Positions 1-9,596 of a stretch of DNA of 64,000 bases are shown one piece after another; position 1 is the first letter of the stretch; the number at the start of each line of letters is the position of its first letter. The translations under genes and the position numbers were made by a program. The notes under the pieces were generated by a model. That model had not been told where the DNA came from, ran no database searches, and worked only from the letters and a program-made list of their open reading frames with translations. This DNA is from Eutypella sp. D-1 (taxonomy: Eukaryota > Ascomycota > Sordariomycetes > Xylariales > Diatrypaceae), in the NCBI GenBank assembly GCA_023313575.1, contig JAJTTP010000003.1, positions 2,356,001 to 2,420,000 on the forward strand, in the 5' to 3' direction.

Positions 1-1
1 G

Positions 2-634
2 CAATCTGAGCATCTCTTCTACCTTGCCCGTCCTGCCGGGGCGCAGTACCAGACGGACATCCCGGCATATTACATCACATGCGCTACCGCGGAACACGGC
101 GCGATTCTGGGCAACATCAGTCTCGAGACGTCGTATAAGAAGATGCCATTCCCGCGGACCGAATTCAAGGCGCTTCTCCACGCGGGCAAGAGCTCCGAGC
201 ATACTCCGCTCTTCGCAGACAAGACCGAAGCTTTATTTGACGCTAGGATGAAATTGATCGGCGGCCGCTACGTGTGGGCTGACTCCCGCGGCGGCGGGGA
301 AGTGGCTCGAGAAGAAGAGAAGGACGGCCAGCGCAGGCTGATAATTACCGCGCCAATGAACAGGGGCATGCGCGACGCACTCGTAGCAACATGGTGCCTG
401 AGGCTGTGGCACGACACTGCCGAGAGCAGGGTAGCGAAACGGGATGGTAGGTCCGCACGTGGTTTTCTCAAGCAGATTCTCTCGCCCATTAATATGACGT
501 CAGCCAGCACCCCGCTAACGGTTCTATTAGCCATGGATCGATTGACGCCGCCGGAGGCTGCGCGAGGACTCAGTAACTCGAAAACATACAAGCGAATTAA
601 CACATTGGTCTCTCTTGGCGGTGGTGGCGCTTGA
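2..634 (+). CDS. 3' part of a fungal protein of unknown function (5' end outside window)
   Basis: The reading frame is already open at base 2, so the start lies left of the window. Exons are 2-446 and 531-634, joined by a GTAGGT...TTAG intron (447-530, 84 bp) with a GCTAACG branch point. Splicing turns the codon split into Ala and gives the tail AMDRLTPPEAARGL, which reads more naturally than the unspliced frame. About 182 residues are visible. They contain a conserved-looking core (FKALL, TPLF, ADKTEALFDARMKLIGGRYVW, then RDALVATWCLRLWHD) rich in aromatic residues and probably beta-strands. There is no signal peptide or membrane segment in the visible part. From memory it resembles an uncharacterised conserved ascomycete family. 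I cannot assign a function. Confidence 0.7.
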   Translation, partial: QSEHLFYLARPAGAQYQTDIPAYYITCATAEHGAILGNISLETSYKKMPFPRTEFKALLHAGKSSEHTPLFADKTEALFDARMKLIGGRYVWADSRGGGEVAREEEKDGQRRLIITAPMNRGMRDALVATWCLRLWHDTAESRVAKRDGRSARGFLKQILSPINMTSASTPLTVLLAMDRLTPPEAARGLSNSKTYKRINTLVSLGGGGA

Positions 635-943
635 ATCGCACTTCACATAAACTACATAGATGCTGCGTCTTTGAATGGACCCTCAATTTCTACTATCATG
701 ATAAAAAGAAGGGTAATTTGATATCCCCCAAACCATCTTGGCTGGGATATCCCTGATACAAGTAAACTTTTACCGCGCCCATCTACAACCTCGTCACTAA
801 TAGGCCGTAACAAAATTTATCCGGTATGTTTATTTTTTTAATCTAGTTTATTTACTTACCAACGCGATTGATCGATTTCCGCGCCCATCCCCCTCCCACG
901 CTTCCATTCCCAATCACCATCAACCCAACCCAACCCACCCACG
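635..943. other. Intergenic region between two unknown genes
   Basis: The 309 bp hold the 3' flank of the left gene and the promoter of the next. A pyrimidine-rich stretch with repeated CAACC/CCACC lies just before the ATG at 944, as is common upstream of fungal start codons. Nothing else was recognised. Confidence 0.5.
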
Positions 944-1738
944 ATGGCCTCAAAATTTCATTCCCGCCAACTAGGTTGTCATCTAGACCTTCCGGATGAT
1001 ATTATTCAATGGCGGCTACGGTTAGGAGGCTTTCAACTTTATGATAACAATACCCTCGCTGTCACGAGCGATAAATTCGAGCGCGTCTTTCCCTTCCTTA
1101 GCAACGTGTGGATACGCCATGATGGCCACATTCGCCAGCCGCCCACTGTACAGTGGCCCTTTGTGAAACACCAATATCGCTGTCGCTTCTACAAGACGCT
1201 GAGGCAACCGCGAGGCAAAAATATACGGAAGAAGCCCAGTACTGCAGTTGAGTCTTGCAAAACGAGGCTCACTGTCACCTTCAAGTACAGGCTTTTAGGC
1301 GGTGAGGTGCAGGATGAGATAGAGCAGGTCAGTACTATTCTCTGGGCTCTCCGATTGTGGTATTCACCACCTAATTTATAGGTATTTCTCTACTTTGTCG
1401 GAACTCATCATCATGACCTTTCCACATGTGACTCTGAGCGCCATAATGATGCCATTCAAGGAGCCTTCAAGAAATACATGACTACAGCATGTAACAACAG
1501 CGTGGGCTTGGCTCTGCAGCAGTGGCGCGATGATGCCCCATCCCAACTCGCCGCCAAACAGGCGGGGTTATCGAAGATCATCGACCATACAACATTGAGC
1601 AACTGGCTCCGCACCGCTAGAGGTCGCGATGCCGATGCCACCGCCAGGAGGACAAGCGACGAAGGCGAAAAGCCGAAAGTCCAAAACACGGACCTAAATT
1701 CACACCCAAAATGCATTGCCGTCCGTCATCCTTTGTAG
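944..1738 (+). CDS. Two-exon protein of unknown function with a Cys...Cys...His-x-His pattern
   Basis: Exons are 944-1327 and 1382-1738, with a 54-bp GTCAGT...TATAG intron that keeps phase 0. Without splicing the frame stops at 1381. The product is 246 aa. The first half carries aromatic-basic sequence (WPFVKHQYRCRFYK, then CKTRLTVTFKYR). The splice junction falls directly before VFLYFVGTHHHDL. Two cysteines followed by an H-x-H resemble the FLYWCH/WRKY-GCM1 type of DNA-binding zinc knuckle found next to MULE transposases, but the spacing is irregular, so this is only an idea. The C-terminal third is polar and low in conserved features. No transposase catalytic domain is present nearby. Confidence 0.6.
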
Positions 1739-2593
1739 CATCACAGCGCCAAGTAATTCATTTAAGCAGGTAAGCAATTAGGAATGTATGGCGTAACCAT
1801 GGTTATACACTGTCTATTCATCATTTATATTTGGCGTTACCTCGTCAATTTCCAGTTATTGCCTGGCAGTTTACCAACGTCTGCTCTCTTCTAGGGACTC
1901 CAAGATAGGTCGCAGATAAGCGAATACATGTGTCACCATCTCTGTCCAGCAAAGCTTGCTTGGGCCAATTTTAGTGTACTTATGGAATAGTGTACGCCCT
2001 GTTCCCTGTTGGTCGGTATGTGTGTAGGGCCGTTACCGCCTGGTGGAAAGGTACTTGTAGTAAGACGTCGCAACATATAAAATAATAGCACAGTGGGAGA
2101 TAATTTTGTCTGCTGGATTCGAACAGTACAGTCAGCCTGTTATCTCGACGATACTACTGCTGTATGTTTTTATTCTTCTTATAATTCTAGAGGTAAACGT
2201 TGTAAAGTGAAAACGGAAGTCTAGAATACGACGAATAAGCGCGCCCCTTCTATAAACAGCCAGAACGTTGAATGCACGTATCTACTTCGTAGCTCGGCAC
2301 GTATATACATACCTTGCGGTGGTACTACGTTGATGTTATGCACATTAATTAACCTAATAACCGTAAGGATCTTTCCTTCTCGGACGCCAAGAGTGGATGC
2401 TTCAAAGGACCTGCGGGGTAGAAAATAGTTGCGTAGAAAACAAGAGATGCCTCGGGTTAGGATGAGCGCAAGTTGCGCGATGCGTTTAATCCAATATGAA
2501 GACTGCTCTAGACGACCAGCTGGAAGATATCGGTGTTTCCAGAGAAAATGACGTGTTGCAAATTATGGGACGGCTTATCGATCAGCCTTCTCA
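1739..2593. other. Intergenic region
   Basis: No coding signal was seen. The only structure noticed is a perfect 12-bp palindrome, TAACCATGGTTA, at 1794-1805. Confidence 0.4.
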
Positions 2594-3767
2594 TTGAACT
2601 GGACGAGAAGGAGTTCGTCGGTCGCAGCATGCCCCAGCGAGAATTCTACCAACCAACACCACAATTCGATGCGTGATCTAGAAAGCTCGGCAAACCGAGG
2701 TTGCAATTTTTGCACTTTGATGATAGAATGCTTCAAAGCCACACCCGCTGAGGCTCACACCTGGCCAAGATGGCCGTCTCAATCGACCGCACAGTGTGCA
2801 AGCTAAAAGATCCCGTGTTTACTGCTGCAAAGAAACTTTCCGTCTCAGACATCAAGGTCTGCATGAACAGTTCGCATATGTATTTGACAGATCTAATAGA
2901 CAAAGTACGGTCCGACCAATTACTTATCAGTGTTGGCCAAGTAGCCAAATACGATGAAGGCAATGGTTCTTCGTTCGTGCAAGAGGACTTGGAGTGGGAT
3001 TGAGAGCATCTACCGCTCACCGTCATAATTCCTCGAGGTAAGCCTTTGGAAATAGGACAGTCGAAACCGCCTCTAATGGTTGACCAGGTGGGTCAATACC
3101 TGTTGGAAGATTTCAAATAGGGCAGATTCAGCTTGGCCCCGATCTGAGATCCCCGGCAAACTATGAGAGAGCCAGGTCGGGGTTAACTGCATGCGATAAG
3201 GATCATGAGAACTGCGCCCGCAAGGAAGCCACTGAACTCCCAACTCGTGTGATTGATGTCGGGACAGATCATAATCCTGAACTTCTACGTATCATACATT
3301 CGAATGGAAGTTTCGCTGCTTACGTGGCACTCAGTCACTGCTGTGGCGGCAAAATAACCCCTCTCCTGATCACGGGAACCTTGACCAAGTTTCAGGAGTG
3401 CCTCCCGTTCCACGAATTACCAACTAATTTTCGTGATGCTATTACGATAACGCGGGAATTAGGCATCCGGTATCTTTCGATAGACTCTCTTTATGTATTG
3501 CAGGATTCCATGGACAACTGGAAACGCGAATTTATGAGGATGGGACTAGTGTATCGCAACTCCCTGGTAACAATTTCCGCTCTATCTTCCGAACGAAGCA
3601 CTGATGGAATGCTTAAACCTCATCAAATCGCATCTAGCCCGCCATTGGGTACGATAAAAGTATATCCAGGTAGCAAGTCTTGTCATGTCTCTGTGGAAGG
3701 GTTTACAGGGTTTACGCACCACGATGAAGACCTTTCAGAGTTGGCCATTCAAGCAACTCATACTTGA
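2594..3767 (+). pseudogene. Broken HET (heterokaryon incompatibility) domain gene
   Basis: HET proteins trigger cell death after fusion of unlike fungal strains. The classic parts are here in order: SSANRGCNFCTLM (about 2675-2718), LPLTVIIPRG (3010-3037 plus 3088-3089), LGPDLRSPANYE, ACDKDHENC, LPTRVIDVG, YVALSHC, LPTNFRDAITITRELGIRYL, IDSLYVLQDSMDNWKREF and RNSLVTISA. A 50-bp GTAAGC...CCAG intron (3038-3087) with a CTAAT branch point is still usable. Damage seen: the first block is in another frame from the second, a TGA stands at 3001-3003 inside the frame, the usual Trp after SHC is Cys (SHCCGG for SHCWGG), Trp is lost in ARSG, and the frame ends at 3767 before the RGW-LQE part normally following. 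The start is uncertain. A decayed gene is far more likely than a functional short HET protein. Confidence 0.8.
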
Positions 3768-4858
3768 ACTTCGCAGGGAACATGGCCAATTCAAATCATG
3801 AAATCAATGGTGGTGTTTACATCACTTGCATCAATTTGATCACTTGCATAGCCTTGTTGGAACTAAAGGCTATAAGGACCGTAAGTGGTTAGAGTGTAGT
3901 CTATTAGTCTCCATATTAGATGTCATGAAATTCTTGTCACGGTTAGTTGAGCCTCACTTAGTAGGGACTATTTTATAAGGAGAAATATCGAATATACTTC
4001 ATCAGATCGCGCTTGTCTCCGGGGATTGTCAGGGAATATATAGGTCAGGGCACCCCCATTCTGTATCTACATCCGTAATAAGCAGAACAGGTCAAGTCAC
4101 ACGACTCCATGCAATCGGGCTACGTCCTTCACTTTGCCACTTTGCATAACAGCTTATGCCGACATTTTAAGGCGGTCAAGTACATCGGTCCCGAACTTAC
4201 AAAATCTCACCGTTGTCCTTTGCAAGCTTAGAAGAGGTGATATTGCATGCTCCAAGAATTTTGAATCGGTCTCCTTCCATTAGTGGGCCAATGATATAAC
4301 GTCACCCTCGGAGTGATGTGTATCACAACCTCCAAATGAAACTGATTGAGTCTTGGCATGACAAGACTGCAAGTATGATAGCTGAAAACATCTTTGACGA
4401 TAGAACTACTAGACTGTCATAGGCTCAACAGTCATGCGGAAATACATCACAATGAATCTGACCTCATCCTCGGTCACTTTCATCGCGATGACAGCTCTAA
4501 AGTTAGGTATATAGTTTAACTTTGTGTAATCATCATTGCTGGGCTGGTGTATGTTGCTTCCCCCGTTATATATATACGGTCTCTCACGTGACAACGGGAC
4601 AAGGGCGCTAGCAGCGCCCTCCCCCTTTTCCTAAAGGCTACGATAGATTAGAATTATCTATAAGTAGGGGCTTCGCCCCTTACGGTTCGAGTAGAGGGCC
4701 AGAGTTCAATAACTATTCGACCTCTACCTATACTACAGCGCCCTCACAGCGACCCTCTAGCTACTATCTTTCACCCTGTGCCCAAAAACTCTAACACGGA
4801 CTTACTATTAAGAAATTCTATATCTTGCCTTGCTGCTAGGTCGTATTTCACAAATCGG
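3768..4858. other. Intergenic region with hairpins near its right end
   Basis: No gene was recognised in these 1.1 kb, which may include the lost C-terminal part of the HET gene. The last 260 bp before the ABA3-like gene contain three compact hairpins, listed separately. Confidence 0.4.
4602..4680. repeat. Three successive hairpins upstream of the ABA3-like gene
   Basis: AGGGCGCT (4602-4609) pairs with AGCGCCCT (4613-4620) across a 3-nt loop. ATAGAT (4643-4648) pairs with ATCTAT (4656-4661). AGGGGC (4666-4671) pairs with GCCCCT (4675-4680) across TTC. They lie about 180-260 bp before the likely ATG at 4859. They may be a MITE remnant or part of the 5' leader. The core GGCTTCGCC (4669-4677) recurs at 52507-52515. 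Confidence 0.6.
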
Positions 4859-6007
4859 ATGGGTAGAACCCCTAGATTGCCAAGTCAAATGGATGGGCAC
4901 GGACCTGATATCTGGGTTTACCCTGATGATATAAAAGATGACCTGAGTGATGTGGACCTACCCAAAGAACTCGCCAACGAGACTCTCGCATGTGCGTGGG
5001 AATACGCAAGATGCGTGATACCCCAATTCACCAACTGGGCTCGCTACATTGCGTTTATCCGCATTATCGTGATAGGAACTGTTGCGGAATTCCGTGGCGC
5101 ACTGGTCGACGTGACGTCCAACGATATTCTAGGCTATGACCTCCAGGAGCTCTTGGATATCCTCTTCAAGGGCCACCCTGCCTATGAAGATATGGCACGC
5201 GAATACAGATCCTTCCTGCTTATCACCAGCGAAAAGTGCAATCAGCGGCGCGAATCCGACCTATTCCATCGATATGTAGATGCCCTCGCAAAATCGCCAA
5301 AGGACTGGTTCCGACTTCGTGATTGCGATGCCCTATGTCGTTTCACGATCGCTGCTTCCCTCGCGTGTAACAACTTTGACGACTTTTGGTTCAGTGAACA
5401 CCAACTTCAGGTCTTAGCCGAGCTAGGTGACGTCCTGTACGACGCAGTCGCATTTTACAAACACCGTGCTGAAGGGGAAACAAATAACACGTTCGCCTAT
5501 GTTGACGATAGACTGCGCATAGAGTCATTCCGTCGCTATCGTGAGGTTCTCTGGGCCCTCGATGTCGCTTGGGCTAAATCCCCCGCGCGTAGATGTGCCC
5601 TGAACTTTCTACGGCCGTTCGGTGGGCCTATTCACATAATGATGCGCCGATATCGGTTCATCGAGGACGGTCTTATGATTGGCAAAGCAGAAACAAGCGA
5701 AGTTGTGAGACAAACGCGCAACAACTTCAAGCTTTGGAACCGCCTTGATGTGATTAACGAGGATGGTGAAGCAGCACGATACATGGAGGTTATATCAGGG
5801 AGCGACAAGTTAATGTTCCCTGGGCTGGCTGAAATGTTGGAGAATAGCGACAAGGGTCATTGTGATCATTGCCGTTACCGTAGCTCCTACGGTGCGAAAA
5901 CGTCCGGCCAATTTGGAGGCGTTGAGTTATGCGAGAACTGCCGGTTAGAGTGGCAGGGTTACGTGGAGTCATTCGCAGCGAGAGCTACGGAGGCCTTCCC
6001 TATTTAA
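4859..6007 (+). CDS. ABA3-type sesquiterpene synthase (alpha-ionylideneethane synthase family)
   Basis: Intronless frame of 382 aa from the ATG at 4859; a second ATG at 4889 is possible, and the frame extends to a GTG at 4778. Family landmarks include DIWVYPDDI near the N-terminus, CAWEYARCVIPQFTNWARY, AEFRGALVDVT, DWFRLRDCDAL, LYDAVAFYKHRAEGETN, FGGPIHIMMRRYRF and TRNNFKLWNRLD. These match Botrytis cinerea ABA3 as I know it. That enzyme converts farnesyl diphosphate to alpha-ionylideneethane, the first step of fungal abscisic acid synthesis. As in that family, there is no canonical DDxxD or NSE metal motif. The C-terminus has four cysteines (C335, C338, C358, C361) in a zinc-ribbon arrangement. 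No P450 partner lies in this window, so the product could be another sesquiterpene, as in related Trichoderma enzymes. Family call strong; product unknown. Confidence 0.88.
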   Translation: MGRTPRLPSQMDGHGPDIWVYPDDIKDDLSDVDLPKELANETLACAWEYARCVIPQFTNWARYIAFIRIIVIGTVAEFRGALVDVTSNDILGYDLQELLDILFKGHPAYEDMAREYRSFLLITSEKCNQRRESDLFHRYVDALAKSPKDWFRLRDCDALCRFTIAASLACNNFDDFWFSEHQLQVLAELGDVLYDAVAFYKHRAEGETNNTFAYVDDRLRIESFRRYREVLWALDVAWAKSPARRCALNFLRPFGGPIHIMMRRYRFIEDGLMIGKAETSEVVRQTRNNFKLWNRLDVINEDGEAARYMEVISGSDKLMFPGLAEMLENSDKGHCDHCRYRSSYGAKTSGQFGGVELCENCRLEWQGYVESFAARATEAFPI

Positions 6008-7324
6008 TCTTCGCAACTCCCCCAGACAGGTGTAACTGGTTTATTCTAAACTTCAATAGACTCTGGGCAGGGCTGAACAAGGCTGCTGAATATTCTGGCC
6101 ATGAAAATAGGCATACCATCTGCCAAGTGCAGTGCTCGGTCCGATATTTTAATTGAGTAGAGAAGTCCCGATTGACCTTGGCATTAGATTGTTGGTAAAG
6201 TAAAGAGGACACATGTAACAATCTGTGTTCATCGTATTAATGTTGTGTAAATATATTACGAAATTTATAGTTTCTAAGCTATGATCAGTTTCTTGAGGTT
6301 GCCAACTCGCACATGGATATGAATGACGAAGCGTTAAGCAGTGTCGCGTGTCAGGCACGACAATGTATTCCTACAAGGCTCAAAGGAAACAATCTGATCT
6401 ATTAGTCTTTCAGTATCACGGTCAATTTAGCCTCACTTGGGTGAGGCTACCTTACAGTAGGGAGGATCGGATATAGTAGATCAGGTAACGTTAAGTCCGG
6501 GCATTCTAGGAGGATAGGCGATCTTCACCGTCTTGTCACTAGTAATCCTGTTTTATTGATCTTCCGAATTCAAAAATACTAGCGGAGGTGCGGTAGAAGC
6601 TAGCGGAGGTGTGGCAGAGGCTAGCGGAGTTATAGCGGAACCTAGTAGAAGTAGGGTTTAATAGAGATGTTTATAGCTGTAGGCTGTAAGGAGCAACGTA
6701 GTAGTTTTGAGTGGTCTGGCTTTTGATTATGTTTTAGCGGTTTTTTCTTCCTTCTTGCTTTACGTCTTTACGCGGAGGCTCTTAATCTGATTTATCAATG
6801 CGGTTATCAATTTAATTATACGAGTGACTACGAGTTATCGCCTATTGCCTTATATAGATTTGTCTTGTATGGTATGGCTTACCGTTATACACTTACTCTT
6901 TATAGCTATCGTGGCTAGACGATAGTATAAGGTAGGTGGAGCTTATTTCCAGTCTTTGTTTAGAGAATGAGCTGTTCGCTACTTTGTCGGCTTACCCCGT
7001 AACTAAGAGTTCGTCCGTGACTATCGCTTCGAACTATTCAGAGACCGGCCCGGAGTTAGGAGACATCAAGTCCCGGTCGACATGAATCAATAGATTGACC
7101 CCTGCGGTCACTCTGGATATTAACGACTTTCTTGCTATTATTCAGGGCCGAAAGAGACAAGAGCCCGACTGCTGAATTACCAAAGAATCCTCACACTTTC
7201 TCGCCGACTTCAAATAAGTAGTGATACATCTGCTTACACTGGTTCACTTAATAATTCACTTTCTATTTTTACATTTCCACCAAGCTCTTCACTCAAATTA
7301 AGAGACGCTCCTACGCTAGTAAAC
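6008..7324. other. Intergenic region, partly repeat remnant
   Basis: This separates the ABA3-like gene from the SDR. It contains a 21-bp tandem repeat at 6579-6662. It then runs through AT-rich sequence (about 6690-6930) without a coding signal, which looks like eroded repeat DNA. The last 100 bp are the SDR promoter and leader. Confidence 0.45.
6579..6662. repeat. 21-bp tandem repeat, about four units, decaying rightward
   Basis: Units start at 6579, 6600, 6621 and 6642, each beginning CTAGCGGAG or its degenerate form CTAGTAGAA. The period is exactly 21, a multiple of three, which suggests a former coding repeat of seven residues, possibly from a transposon gag or another lost gene. Transition-type differences separate the units. 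Confidence 0.7.
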
Positions 7325-8245
7325 ATGCCGTCCTTCAATCCGGACAAGGACGTCCCCGACCTCTCCGGTAAGGTCATCTTTGTGACTGGGGGAAACGCTG
7401 GTCTCGGTAAAGAGACTATTCTGCAGCTCAGCAAACACAAACCAGCACACATCTTCCTTGCTGCGCGTACCAACTCTAAGGCCTTGGCTGCCATTGAGGA
7501 TATCCGAACTGCTGTAGCACAAGCGGCACCCATCACTTATATCAATCTCGACCTCACTTCCTTTGTCAGCATTAAGAGGGCCGCCGCAGAATTCCTTGCC
7601 CAGTCTGATCAACTTCACATTCTCATCAACAACGCCGCCATTATGGCCACTCCGGCCGATACAACTAAGGAAGGCTACGAGATCCAGTTTGGGACCAACT
7701 ACGTCGGTCACGCCCTGCTTGTTAAACTCCTTCTGCCCACCCTGAGGAGGACTGCCGCCGCTAGCAACCCTCCTCAAGACGTACGCATCATCAACGTTGC
7801 CTCCTCTCTAGAGACCAGATCACCAGCGACAAACACATACGAATTTGAAAAGCTCAAGACAGATAATGCCGCTACTTCAACCTGGGTCCGCTACGGCATC
7901 TCCAAGGTTGCGAACATCCACCACGCCCATGCCCTCTCTTGCCGTTACCCCGAAATCCGATCAATCTCCCTACACCCCGGCGTCGTCAACACCAACCTGA
8001 AGAACGGTATGGGCGCGAGCTACCCCTTCACGAAGTTTCTTCTTCCCATTGTAGGGCTTCTGTCAACCAACGTTTCGGATGGCGCCAAAAATCAGCTGTG
8101 GGCTTCTGTTAGCCCCGATGCTAAGTCGGGTGAGTTCTACTATCCTATCGGTATCATGGGTAAGGGGTCCAGGCAGTCGCGTGACAAGGCTCTTGAGGAT
8201 GCGCTTTGGAATTGGACCGAGAAAGAGCTTGAAGCGCACGTATAA
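7325..8245 (+). CDS. Short-chain dehydrogenase/reductase (retinol-dehydrogenase-like)
   Basis: Single-exon 306-aa protein. The Rossmann cofactor motif TGGNAGLG is at residues 21-28, NNAA at 102-105, and the catalytic Y190-x3-K194 lies in RYGISK. The IINVASS strand carries the active-site serine, and LHPGVVNT follows the active site as in classical SDRs. The size and the LSGKVIFVTG start fit the fungal group annotated as retinol dehydrogenase or WW-domain oxidoreductase-like; substrates in this group are rarely known. Arg48 after the second strand (LAARTN) favours NADP(H). It lies 1.3 kb downstream of the ABA3-like gene on the same strand, so a shared pathway is possible, but nothing shows it is the ABA4 dehydrogenase. 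No membrane anchor is visible. Confidence 0.9.
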   Translation: MPSFNPDKDVPDLSGKVIFVTGGNAGLGKETILQLSKHKPAHIFLAARTNSKALAAIEDIRTAVAQAAPITYINLDLTSFVSIKRAAAEFLAQSDQLHILINNAAIMATPADTTKEGYEIQFGTNYVGHALLVKLLLPTLRRTAAASNPPQDVRIINVASSLETRSPATNTYEFEKLKTDNAATSTWVRYGISKVANIHHAHALSCRYPEIRSISLHPGVVNTNLKNGMGASYPFTKFLLPIVGLLSTNVSDGAKNQLWASVSPDAKSGEFYYPIGIMGKGSRQSRDKALEDALWNWTEKELEAHV

Positions 8246-9596
8246 GTAATAATTTTAAGGAACGATCAAGACCACCCATATGAGACCGTACGTAGTATGC
8301 TCCCACTTTCGATTTCGAGCTAGTGTGGAGGGTTTGGGATAACACTAGCCTAACAGCCGATAACTTGTGACCAGTTTATAATTAGTCTATGTTAAATATT
8401 CATTGCGTCTCTAAGGTTATTAGGTGTCCTTAGGCCAGCGGAAGAACCCAGATCTCGAAATTCTGTCAGGGAAGTCCATAAGGCTCGTTGGCAGTGCTGT
8501 CTCACCGTGCCACTAGGATTTCTTCTTGGAGTCTTGGTGACGCCTGACATCCCTCCCCCCAGGTTTCTGCATCAAGTGCTTAGGGAGGATCATATAAGTA
8601 GCGCCAAGGTACCACTTTATGGCGGAACGGTTTATAGATACAGCAAGACATAATTTCTTTTTCTTTTAAAGAAAATCCAGATTTTGGATACAGTCTCCGG
8701 CCTGTTCAGCCATGTACCCATACCTTCAGTGGGCCACCTAGAATAGGGGTTAATCGGAACGTTAACGTTGGGGAAAATAGGGCAATTCAACTTGAGTATC
8801 CATGGGCCATAATAACACCGTGCGTCATGCTGATGGAACAGTTGGATAGCCGAACTTGCCATGAACCTTCACCATAAAGGGCGTCGCCGGCTATGTGCAA
8901 TCGACGCTCAACTCTGCCTCCAGGGCTCTACCAGGGCTAGATCTCCTGATTATCAGCCGCTAGCCCGTTTATCGCTTGGAATCGATATCCCCAAGTCCTG
9001 GCAAGAATATCTTTAGCATGAGTCCATGCCTGAAGTGGAATCTTGGGATCTGGAAGGGTATACATCCTATGTATGCAGTCATAGTTAAGAGGATCTTACT
9101 AATGCTGAGCGTTAGGTCATGCCGGGGGGGATATCCCGAATAAGCAGTACCGGGCCACCGGTCCACTGCCAGCTTTCTGTCTCATGGCAGCGTTTGGCAG
9201 TTGTAAGTTTTGCGATTATATTTTCGCACTCGAAAGGCTTAGGTCCAGTTTTCTGACCGTGAACATTCCAAATAATAGATTATCAAGTTACGATTGTTGT
9301 AGTAATAGTTGACCGGGGGAGCTATGACCTCTTCACGCGTCCATTCTTCAATCTCGCAGAATATTCGTTAGGTTCCACCTGGAAGTGCATCGGAAGTAAT
9401 CAACACCGACCCGACACGCCCCAGGAGTTATTTGTAACATATGTGTGCAAGTTGTAACAACGCATGTGGAACCGAGACTTTTCTTTAAAATGGGAATGTT
9501 ATCCCTTCCGAAACTTATCAACCCTACCTAGCTTTCCTACCTTCTCCAACTCACCTTGTTTCTATCATTATCCCGAACCAACAAGTTCTCCAAGAC
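8246..9596. other. Intergenic region
   Basis: 1.35 kb without a reading frame I can support. Short frames here are not longer than chance. No repeat or RNA gene was noticed. Confidence 0.4.

Noticed and set aside
4859..8245. Complete abscisic acid cluster
   Set aside because: No P450 (aba1/aba2) and no clear aba4 in the window; the nearby SDR is of another subgroup.
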